Source: Pyrinomonadaceae bacterium (GTDB lineage: Bacteria; Acidobacteriota; Blastocatellia; Pyrinomonadales; Pyrinomonadaceae). Taken from it: a DNA stretch of 10,224 bases. The number at the start of each line of letters is the position of its first letter. Within the stretch, counting starts at the first letter, position 1. Location of the stretch: the NCBI GenBank assembly GCA_013813825.1, contig JACCRA010000558.1, positions 1 through 10,224 of the forward strand. Direction: 5' to 3'. Shown in pieces: positions 1-5,818 of this stretch. The notes below the pieces were generated by a model. The model was not told where the DNA came from. It saw only the letters and a program-made list of their open reading frames with translations, and made no database searches. The translations under genes and the position numbers were made by a program.

Positions 1-405
1 TTCGTCCAGCCGGCGTTTTTCCAGTACGGCCTCAAACCGCTGTTCGCGACCTCGGACCGGAAAAGCGAGATTTACTTTCACTACTCGTGGTTCGAAGAGG
101 ACTCAATCGAAATCAGCCTCCCCGAAGGCTACGCGCTCGACAACCCCGACGCGCCAATGCCACTCACCGCAGGCGAGGTGAGCAAGTATAACGTCAAGCT
201 CACCCGGACAGCCGACGGACGGACGCTGATCTATCATCGCTCATTCTATTTTGGCGATAATAAATCGGTGCAAATCTTTCCCCTCTCGTCCTACCCGACG
301 GTCAAGCAGTATTTTGAAGAGGTGCAGAAGCGTGACGCGCATACGATCACGCTCAAACAGGGCGCGGCAACGACGGCGGCAGGTAGCAAGCCCCCGTCAA
401 ACTAA
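1..405 (+). CDS. C-terminal part of a DUF3857/transglutaminase-family exported protein (5' end outside window)
   Basis: Frame 1 is open from the first base to a TAA at 403-405, giving 134 visible residues. The visible part looks like the C-terminal beta-rich domain that follows the transglutaminase core in DUF3857 proteins: a stretch reading YFHYSWFEEDSIEISLPEGY, then FYFGDNKSVQIFPLSSYP and a final YFEEVQKRDAHTITLKQ. That ending is typical, in my memory, of DUF3857 proteins from Acidobacteriota. The catalytic core and signal peptide are not in the window, so activity cannot be judged. The next gene, 61 bases downstream on the same strand, is a relative, which points to a tandem pair of paralogues. 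The last codons form one arm of a perfect hairpin (391-413). The family name is inferred; exact function is unknown. Confidence 0.8.
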   Translation, partial: FVQPAFFQYGLKPLFATSDRKSEIYFHYSWFEEDSIEISLPEGYALDNPDAPMPLTAGEVSKYNVKLTRTADGRTLIYHRSFYFGDNKSVQIFPLSSYPTVKQYFEEVQKRDAHTITLKQGAATTAAGSKPPSN

Positions 406-413
406 GACGGGGG
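391..413 (+). other. Perfect 8-bp hairpin with the stop codon in its loop
   Basis: CCCCCGTC (391-398) is exactly complementary to GACGGGGG (406-413). The 7-base loop AAACTAA (399-405) holds the TAA stop of the upstream gene. No T-run follows, so this is not a classical intrinsic terminator. A second small perfect hairpin, CCGGC/GCCGG with a CGT loop, sits at 446-458 just before the next ribosome binding site. Together they could reduce read-through or set the ratio of the two paralogues; that role is inference. Confidence 0.6.
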
Positions 414-462
414 CGGTCATGCGCCGCACCCGCCGCTTGGAAGAACCGGCCGTGCCGGATTT

Positions 463-467
463 AAGGA
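463..467 (+). promoter_or_regulatory. Ribosome binding site bearing on the start of the second DUF3857 gene
   Basis: AAGGA at 463-467 lies 8 bases before an in-frame ATG at 476 and overlaps the first base of the in-frame ATG at 467. By spacing it favours 476 as start. The 467 start gives a more typical signal-peptide beginning (MKK) but has no good Shine-Dalgarno of its own. A further in-frame ATG at 419 would add a charged tail before the signal peptide and is less likely. Confidence 0.5.
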
Positions 468-2482
468 TGAAAAAGATGCTGTCTCGCTTAATAAATCTGT
501 GCTGTCTAATCGTCGTCTTGTCGGCTGCTTCCGCTGCCTTCACCGTTCCGGCCGTGGCCGCAACAACGGCCGGCGACGAGTTGCCGCCGTGGATGCGGCA
601 GGCCGCGAGTCTGCCCGTCCCGACGACGTACCCGAAGGAAGTGCCGGCCGTCGTCCTACATCACGAGCAGCAGATGACGGTCGAGCCGGACGGCCGCGTC
701 ACCACGACGCGCACTGAAGTGGTGCGTGTGCTGCTACGCGAGGGTCGCCACTACGCTTATGCCCATGCGCCCTATCTGACCGATAGCGGCAAGGTGCGCG
801 AACTCAAGGCGTGGCTGCTCAGGCCCGGCGGGCAGATCAAGCGTTACGGCAAAGACGAAACGCTCGACGTTTCCGCCGCGCCGAACGACATTTACAACGA
901 GCAGCGTTTCAAAGCGATCCACGCCACGGACGACGCCGCCGAGCCGGGCGCGATCTTCGGCTACCAGTCGATTACCGAAGAGCGTTCGCTCGCCGGGCAA
1001 GAGGGTTGGTTTTTTCAGCACTCACTGCCGACCCTGCTCTCGCGCTTCACGCTCGCGTTGCCCGCGGGCTGGCGCGCCGCCGACGTTACTTTCAACCACG
1101 AGAAAGTGACGCCCACCATCAACGGCTCGATCTACACTTGGGAGTTGCGCGACTTAGGGCCGATTGAATCGGAGCCGCTCAGCCCGGCTTGGACCAACGT
1201 CGCGCCGCGCCTCGCCGTCAGCTACTTTCCCGCCGCCGGCACGCAGGTCGCCAACGTCAAGAGCTTCGCCAACTGGGCGGAAGTCTCGCGCTGGGTGACG
1301 GAACTGAGCGACGCGCAGGCCGACTCAAACGATGCGCTCGCCACCAAAGCCATGCAACTAACGCTTGGCGCCAAGACCGAACTGGAAAAGATTCAGGCCA
1401 TCGCGCGCTACGTGCAAGGCATTCAGTACATCTCGATTAGTCTCAACCTCGGACGCGGCGGCGGCATCCGCCCGCACGCCGCCACCGAAGTCTTCGCCAA
1501 GAATTACGGCGACTGCAAGGACAAGGCGAATCTGATGCGGGCGATGCTCAAGGTCGTCGGCATTCAGTCGCATCTGGTGGCGATCTATTCGGGCGATCCG
1601 AACTACGTCCGCGAGGAGTGGCCGTATCCGTACCAGTTCAACCACTGCATCATCGCCGTCAAAGTCACTGATCAGACGCAGGCCGCGACCGTCATTCAAC
1701 ATCCGACGCTCGGCCGTCTGCTCATCTTCGACGCGACCGACGAGAATACGCCAGTCGGCGATCTGCCCGACGACGAGCAGGGCAGCCTCGCGCTCGTGAT
1801 GGCGGGCGAGCAAGGCGGCTTGGTCCGAATGCCAATCACGCCGCCCGAAGCGAACCAGTTGGAGCGGCTCGCCGAAGTCAATCTCGACGCGGACGGCTCG
1901 ATCAGCGCCGTTGTGCGCGAGAGTTCCATCGGCCAATCCTCGGTGCATGAGCGGCGTCTGTTCCGCCGCCTCTCGAAGCCGGAGTACACAAAAGTGATCG
2001 AGGGTTGGATCACCGGCGGCGCGACCGGCGCGAAGCTCTCGAAGGTCGAGCCGTCCGACAATCAGGCTGACGGCCGCTTCTCTCTGCAAGTCGATTTCAC
2101 CGCGCCGCGCTACGGTCAGTTGATGCAGAACCGCCTGCTCGTCTTCAAGCCTGCCATCGTCAGTCGCCGCGAATCGCTCGACCTGACCGCCACCGCGCGC
2201 CGGCATCCCGTCGTTATCGATGCGCACGCCTACACCGAGACGGTCAAGGTTAAGCTGCCCGCCGGCTTCGACGTGGACGAGCTGCCCGACCCCGTTAAGC
2301 TCGACGCGCCCTTCGGCGTTTATGCCGCGGCTTACGAAATCAAAGACGGCCTCATTCATTTCACGCGCACTCTGCGACTCAAGGCTGCCACCGTCCCGCC
2401 CGGCCAGTACGCCACCGTCCGCGCCTTCTTCGAGCGGATCCGCGCCGCCGAGCAAGCGCCGGTGGTGCTCGCCAGAAAATAG
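467..2482 (+). CDS. Exported DUF3857 / transglutaminase-like protein
   Basis: The protein has 671 residues from ATG 467, or 668 from ATG 476. It starts with a signal peptide (MKKMLSRL, a hydrophobic stretch over residues 8-24, likely cleavage after PAVA near 31), so it should act in the periplasm. Residues about 60-230 match the DUF3857 region (HHEQQMTVEPDGRVTTTRTEV). Residues about 300-430 are a transglutaminase-like cysteine-protease fold with an intact triad: Cys350 in YGDCKDKANLM, His393 in FNHCIIAV and Asp422 in IFDATDE. The remainder is the usual beta-rich C-terminal part. The family joins or cleaves amide bonds in some members, but the substrate of DUF3857 proteins is not established. 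The open frame extends upstream to 251, overlapping the previous gene; I reject that start because the signal peptide would be buried. Codon use is like the neighbours'. A terminator follows at 2502. Confidence 0.88.
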   Translation: MKKMLSRLINLCCLIVVLSAASAAFTVPAVAATTAGDELPPWMRQAASLPVPTTYPKEVPAVVLHHEQQMTVEPDGRVTTTRTEVVRVLLREGRHYAYAHAPYLTDSGKVRELKAWLLRPGGQIKRYGKDETLDVSAAPNDIYNEQRFKAIHATDDAAEPGAIFGYQSITEERSLAGQEGWFFQHSLPTLLSRFTLALPAGWRAADVTFNHEKVTPTINGSIYTWELRDLGPIESEPLSPAWTNVAPRLAVSYFPAAGTQVANVKSFANWAEVSRWVTELSDAQADSNDALATKAMQLTLGAKTELEKIQAIARYVQGIQYISISLNLGRGGGIRPHAATEVFAKNYGDCKDKANLMRAMLKVVGIQSHLVAIYSGDPNYVREEWPYPYQFNHCIIAVKVTDQTQAATVIQHPTLGRLLIFDATDENTPVGDLPDDEQGSLALVMAGEQGGLVRMPITPPEANQLERLAEVNLDADGSISAVVRESSIGQSSVHERRLFRRLSKPEYTKVIEGWITGGATGAKLSKVEPSDNQADGRFSLQVDFTAPRYGQLMQNRLLVFKPAIVSRRESLDLTATARRHPVVIDAHAYTETVKVKLPAGFDVDELPDPVKLDAPFGVYAAAYEIKDGLIHFTRTLRLKAATVPPGQYATVRAFFERIRAAEQAPVVLARK

Positions 2483-2501
2483 CAGCCGGATAGTTTAAGA
2501 A

Positions 2502-2571
2502 ACAGATCATCAGGTCAAGACAACAGGTTCAGCTGCTCTTGACCTGATGATCTGTCTCCGCTTCCTTTTTT
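2502..2571 (+). terminator. Intrinsic terminator between convergent genes
   Basis: A perfect 19-bp inverted repeat (arms 2502-2520 and 2537-2555, starting ACAGATCATC and ending GATGATCTGT) encloses a 16-base loop. After a 10-base spacer comes a run of six T at 2566-2571. It lies 19 bases after the stop of the + strand DUF3857 gene and ends on the stop of the - strand pabC. The T-run is placed for the + strand transcript. On the - strand the stem could also stop or protect the pabC mRNA end, but no clear U-run follows there. Confidence 0.85.
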
Positions 2572-3421
2572 ACAGAGTGAGTTGTCGGAACGCTTCCTGC
2601 ACGCGCACGGCGAGGCTGCCGGCGTGCGTAGTATAGTGGTGGAAGTCGAAGCTCGTTACCATGGCGACGCCGAGGCCGGCGGAGGTGAGGAAAATCTCGT
2701 CGGCATCGCCGAGGTGCGCGAGGTCGAAGACGCCTTCGACGTGTGGAACGGCCAGTTCGGCGACTAGTTCGATCACGCGGGCGCGCGTTGTGCCGGCAAG
2801 CGTGCCGGTCGAGAGCGCGGGCGTGTAGAGCGTGCCCTCGCGCGCCCAGAACAAATTCGCCATCGTCGCCGAAACGACCTCGCCCTGTTCGTTCAGCCGC
2901 ACGGCTTCGTCAAAATCGCGCGCCCGCGCCTCCTCCCACGACAACAGGTGTTCGAGATAGTTGAGCGACTTGACGCCCGCTAGCGGCGCGAGCGAGTTGA
3001 CGCGATAGGGCGAGAGCGTCAGCGTGAGACCGGCGGCGGAAGTTGGCCGCGCGTCGCCGGTCATGATCAGCAGATCAGTTTCCTTCTCCCCGCGCTTGCT
3101 CTGGCCCGAATCCCAGACGCCCCGCGCCGCACGCGAGAGTAAGGTCACGCGCGCCCGGCCCTCCTCGCACTGGTTCGCTTCAATCAACTGTCCGAGCGCC
3201 TCACGCACCGCCGCTTCCGTGAATTCTTGATGGGAGACGCCGGCTTGCCCGGCGTGAGCGAGCAACCGCGCCCAGTGTTGGTCCCACAGGAATGGCTGGC
3301 CGCGATACACCGCCAATGTTGTAAACACTCCGCGCCCGTAGAGCGTCGCCCCCGTCAACAAGGGCAAGCGCGCTTTCGACGCCGCAATCAGACGTTGATT
3401 GTGAATAACGCGACGGTGCAT
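2570..3421 (-). CDS. pabC: Aminodeoxychorismate lyase (class IV aminotransferase fold)
   Basis: The 283-residue product is close to the usual length for the family (E. coli PabC about 270). ADC lyase is a PLP enzyme that splits 4-amino-4-deoxychorismate into para-aminobenzoate and pyruvate for folate synthesis. The start matches the fold (LTGATLYGRGVFTTLAVYRG, residues 22-41). The PLP lysine is Lys151 in GVKSLNYLEHLLSWEEA. The signature block MANLFWAREGTLYTPAL is at 187-203, and the C-terminal DEIFLTSAGLGVAMV at 241-255. The family Glu five residues before the signature Asn is Ser184 here (SATMAN). Branched-chain or D-amino-acid aminotransferases share this fold, so the call leans on pabB 50 bases upstream. 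The start is ATG; no Shine-Dalgarno is visible, and heptamer repeats occupy that area. Confidence 0.87.
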   Translation of the reverse strand: MHRRVIHNQRLIAASKARLPLLTGATLYGRGVFTTLAVYRGQPFLWDQHWARLLAHAGQAGVSHQEFTEAAVREALGQLIEANQCEEGRARVTLLSRAARGVWDSGQSKRGEKETDLLIMTGDARPTSAAGLTLTLSPYRVNSLAPLAGVKSLNYLEHLLSWEEARARDFDEAVRLNEQGEVVSATMANLFWAREGTLYTPALSTGTLAGTTRARVIELVAELAVPHVEGVFDLAHLGDADEIFLTSAGLGVAMVTSFDFHHYTTHAGSLAVRVQEAFRQLTL

Positions 3422-3428
3422 CGGAAAC

Positions 3429-3449
3429 CGAACTGCGAACGGCGAACGA
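3429..3449. repeat. Heptamer tandem repeat in the pabB-pabC gap
   Basis: Three consecutive 7-base units, CGAACTG, CGAACGG and CGAACGA, lie directly before the pabC start, with a fainter fourth unit (TCAGCGA) after them. They occupy the place where a pabC ribosome binding site would be expected. This resembles the short heptameric tandem repeats described in cyanobacterial intergenic DNA; the similarity is by period only. Confidence 0.55.
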
Positions 3450-3471
3450 TCAGCGAAAGATAAAAGACATG

Positions 3472-4944
3472 CTAACCAAAATCCTTTGTTCGTTGTCCGT
3501 CGTCGGCGCGAAGTGCGCGCAGCAGGGCGCGGGCTTTGACGAGCGATTCGTCATATTCGAGAGCCGGATCGCTTTCGGCGACTACTCCGCCGCCGACGTT
3601 GAAGCACGCGATACCGTCGCGAATAACCATCGTGCGGATCGCGACGCTCAAATCGAGCGCGCCGTCGAAGGCGAAGTAACCGATAGCGCCCATCGAGAGG
3701 CCGCGTGGCGCGGTCTCCATCTCGTCAATAATTTCCATCGCGCGCAGCTTCGGCGCGCCCGTGATCGAGCCGCAGGGAAAGGTCGCGCGCAAGAGTTCGC
3801 CCGTCGTCACCGCCGGGCGCAACTGCCCGCGCACGCGCGAGACGAGATGAAAAAGCGTCGGATGCTCTTGCAGCGCGCACAACTCCGCGACTTCCACCGA
3901 GCCGTAGCGGCAGACGCGACCGAGATCGTTCCGCAACAGATCGACGATCATCGTGTTTTCCGCCTGATCCTTTTCGCTTTCCATTAGCTCGGCCCTCAAC
4001 CGCGCATCGTCCGCCGCATTGGTCCCGCGCGGGCGCGTCCCCTTGATCGGCCATGCCTCGATTGTCCGCCCGCCGTCCGCTTCGACTGCGACGCGCAGAA
4101 ATCTTTCCGGCGAGGCGCTGATGACTGTGTCCGCGCCGCGCCGCAAAAAGGTCGCGAATGAGGCCGGGTGCTGGCGGCGCAGTCGCAGGAAAACCTCTTC
4201 CGCTGTGTCGCCGGGAGCGAGCGGGCAGGTGAACTGCTGCGTCAAGTTCGCTTGGTAGATGTCGCCCGCGAAAATGTGTTCCTTCACGCGACGGACGCGG
4301 GCGAGATAGTCGTCGCGCGTGAAGTTTGAGACGGCCGTCGTCAGGGCGGCGCTGGCCGTATTGGCCTGCGGTGGCGCGGATGTCGAAACAAGGCGGCGCG
4401 CATCTGTTGCCGCTTCACGGAGCGCGTCGCAAGTCTCCGTGAGGCGCGCGGCGGAAGCGCCGGTAACGCGCGTCGCGCCCGTGTGGTAGTCGTGGATGAC
4501 GAGCGCATCATGGAAGGCGAGAGTCGCGGCAGGCCCGGCGGGTGACGATGCCGGCGGTTCGGTCGAACGCAGGCGCAGGAACGTGCGCGCCAGATCGTAT
4601 GAGAAGGAAGCGATGCACGCGCCGGCGGATAAAGCGAAAGAGCCGCCGTCTCCCGGCACCTGGTAATTCGCGAGGCGTTCGTCGAGCAGCGACAGGACGT
4701 CGCCACGTTCGCGGCGGCCAACCGTTTCGCCGCGCCGCCAAATCGTCAATTGGTCCCCACCGCGGCGCGCCTCAACTGTTTCACACGGATCGAAGCCCGC
4801 GATCAGATAACGCGCTTCCGCCCCGCGCCACCCGCCACTATCGAGAATCTGCACGCCGCGCGACGGCGCGAGATTGAGCAGCGCCGTCAACAACTCATCC
4901 GCCCGCAGCGGCAGTTCGGTAAAAGCTACAGCGTTGGAGTTCAC
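3472..4944 (-). CDS. pabB: Aminodeoxychorismate synthase component I
   Basis: The product has 490 residues. With a glutaminase partner (PabA, not in this window) it converts chorismate and ammonia to 4-amino-4-deoxychorismate, the substrate of PabC encoded next door. The N-terminal domain (about 1-205) is variable. The chorismate-binding domain (about 207-475) has FTRDDYLARVRRVKEHIFAG, QANLTQQF, ISASPERFL, the motif PIKGTRPRG with Lys301, DLLRNDLGR, and CGSITGAPKLRAMEIIDEM (391-409). Lys in PIKGT is the PabB nucleophile position; anthranilate synthase (TrpE) has Ala there, so PabB is preferred. The start codon is GTG at 4944: a TGA lies in frame just 6 bases upstream, and no clear Shine-Dalgarno is seen. 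The last residues (DDGQRTKDFG) fall outside the conserved domain and are encoded by heptamer-repeat DNA. Confidence 0.92.
   Translation of the reverse strand: MNSNAVAFTELPLRADELLTALLNLAPSRGVQILDSGGWRGAEARYLIAGFDPCETVEARRGGDQLTIWRRGETVGRRERGDVLSLLDERLANYQVPGDGGSFALSAGACIASFSYDLARTFLRLRSTEPPASSPAGPAATLAFHDALVIHDYHTGATRVTGASAARLTETCDALREAATDARRLVSTSAPPQANTASAALTTAVSNFTRDDYLARVRRVKEHIFAGDIYQANLTQQFTCPLAPGDTAEEVFLRLRRQHPASFATFLRRGADTVISASPERFLRVAVEADGGRTIEAWPIKGTRPRGTNAADDARLRAELMESEKDQAENTMIVDLLRNDLGRVCRYGSVEVAELCALQEHPTLFHLVSRVRGQLRPAVTTGELLRATFPCGSITGAPKLRAMEIIDEMETAPRGLSMGAIGYFAFDGALDLSVAIRTMVIRDGIACFNVGGGVVAESDPALEYDESLVKARALLRALRADDGQRTKDFG
3480..3500. repeat. Degenerate heptamer repeat inside the 3' end of pabB
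   Basis: On the + strand the units AATCCTT, TGTTCGT and TGTCCGT follow each other with a 7-base period; on the coding strand they read GGACAAC, GAACAAA and GGATTTT in shifted phase. They encode the tail of PabB after the conserved fold. A separate heptamer series lies 30 bases away at 3429-3449. Confidence 0.4.
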
Positions 4945-4972
4945 GAAAATTCAATCGGAGTTTGCGAAAGTT
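4936..4972. repeat. 16-base direct repeat, 21-base period, across the pabB start
   Basis: GGAGTTCACGAAAATT (4936-4951) and GGAGTTTGCGAAAGTT (4957-4972) differ at 3 of 16 positions and start 21 bases apart, about two helical turns. The first copy contains the complement of the GTG start codon of pabB. This could be an operator with two protein-binding half-sites or simply a small duplication; the sequence cannot decide. Confidence 0.4.
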
Positions 4973-4993
4973 GGCAGGCCAAAGTGAGCGAGC

Positions 4994-5031
4994 CGTGAAG
5001 CCTCACGAAGAGACAAAAATTAAGGTCTCTT
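4994..5031 (-). other. Two small hairpins at the 3' end of pdxJ
   Basis: AAGAGAC (5008-5014) pairs with GTCTCTT (5025-5031) around a 10-base A/T-rich loop, and the pdxJ stop codon (5030-5032) lies at the base of the stem. Directly next to it, CGTGA (4994-4998) pairs with TCACG (5003-5007) around a 4-base loop. Neither is followed by a clear U-run on the - strand, so partial termination or mRNA end protection between pdxJ and pabB is only a suggestion. Confidence 0.4.
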
Positions 5032-5788
5032 ACTCCGTGTCGTCTCGTGTGGTGTCGCGGCTCGCGCTTAGTATTTTCAAGTATGCCTGCACTGCCGCCG
5101 ACAGCCCCATTTCTAGCGCGTCCGAGATTAGCGCGTGGCCGATTGAAACCTCCGCGATGTTCGGGATGGCGCAGAACTGGCCGAGATTTTCCAGATTCAG
5201 ATCGTGCCCGGCGTTCACCCCCAAGTTGGCCGCGTGAGCTTCCCGCGCGGCGTTGCGGTATTGCTCAAACACCGTTTCCAGTTCATTGCCATGAAAAGCG
5301 GCGGCATATGGTTCGGTGTACAACTCGATCCGGTCAGCGCCGATCTCTTTGGCGCGCCGGACTTGTTCACAGTCCGGGTCGAGAAAGAGGCTAACGCGGA
5401 TTCCCAAGTCTCTCAGTTCTTCGATGATGGGCCTCAGCCGCGCTCCGTGTTCGGCCAACTCCCACCCGTGATCCGACGTGAAAGCCTCCGGGCTGTCAGG
5501 GACCAGCGTGCATTGCGTCGGCCGCGCTTTGCGGACGATCTCTAAAAATTTCGGAAATGGATTGCCTTCGATATTGAACTCAACGTGCGGGAAAGTCGTC
5601 AGCAACGCCGCTAACTCGTCAACGTCGGCGGACTTGGCGTGGCGTTCGTCAGGGCGCGGGTGGACGGTGATGCCGTGAGCGCCGGCGCTGATGGCGATGC
5701 GCGCCGCTTTCGTGACGCTCGGAATGCCAATCGTCCGCGTGTTTCTGAGCAACGCAACTTTATTGAGATTGACACTCAGTTTAGTCAT
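5030..5788 (-). CDS. pdxJ: Pyridoxine 5'-phosphate synthase
   Basis: The 252-residue TIM-barrel protein is slightly longer than E. coli PdxJ (243). It condenses 1-deoxy-D-xylulose 5-phosphate with 3-amino-1-hydroxyacetone 1-phosphate to pyridoxine 5'-phosphate, the ring-closing step of DXP-dependent vitamin B6 synthesis, in the cytosol. Visible landmarks are LSVNLNKVALLRNTR (4-18), GITVHPRPDERH with His43, Arg45 and His50, EFNIEGNP with Glu70, TLVPDSPEA (94-102), VSLFLDPD (132-139), VNAGHDLN with His195, and IGHALISDAL (216-225). The 'VNLNK' and 'PRPDERH' wording is the form I associate with Bacteroidota/Acidobacteriota-type PdxJ rather than the proteobacterial 'VNIDH…LREDRRH'. The start ATG has a good GGGGAG site (5796-5801) at 7-base spacing. 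It lies 30 bases after purL, which suggests one operon. Confidence 0.96.
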   Translation of the reverse strand: MTKLSVNLNKVALLRNTRTIGIPSVTKAARIAISAGAHGITVHPRPDERHAKSADVDELAALLTTFPHVEFNIEGNPFPKFLEIVRKARPTQCTLVPDSPEAFTSDHGWELAEHGARLRPIIEELRDLGIRVSLFLDPDCEQVRRAKEIGADRIELYTEPYAAAFHGNELETVFEQYRNAAREAHAANLGVNAGHDLNLENLGQFCAIPNIAEVSIGHALISDALEMGLSAAVQAYLKILSASRDTTRDDTE

Positions 5789-5818
5789 TTCCGCTCTCCC
5801 CGCCCCGCTCTCGCTTTC

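Noticed and set aside
251..466. Upstream extension of the second DUF3857 reading frame
   Set aside because: It overlaps the end of the preceding gene out of frame, is Arg/Ser-rich without family character, and would place a signal peptide in mid-protein.
1358..2455. Long open frame (365 codons) on the - strand opposite the transglutaminase gene
   Set aside because: It is a shadow of the GC-rich + strand gene: its sequence has no recognisable domain, while the + strand frame has a signal peptide and catalytic triad.
3472..4944. Anthranilate synthase component I (TrpE)
   Set aside because: The motif is PIKGT with Lys301 rather than PIAGT, and the neighbour is pabC, not trp genes.
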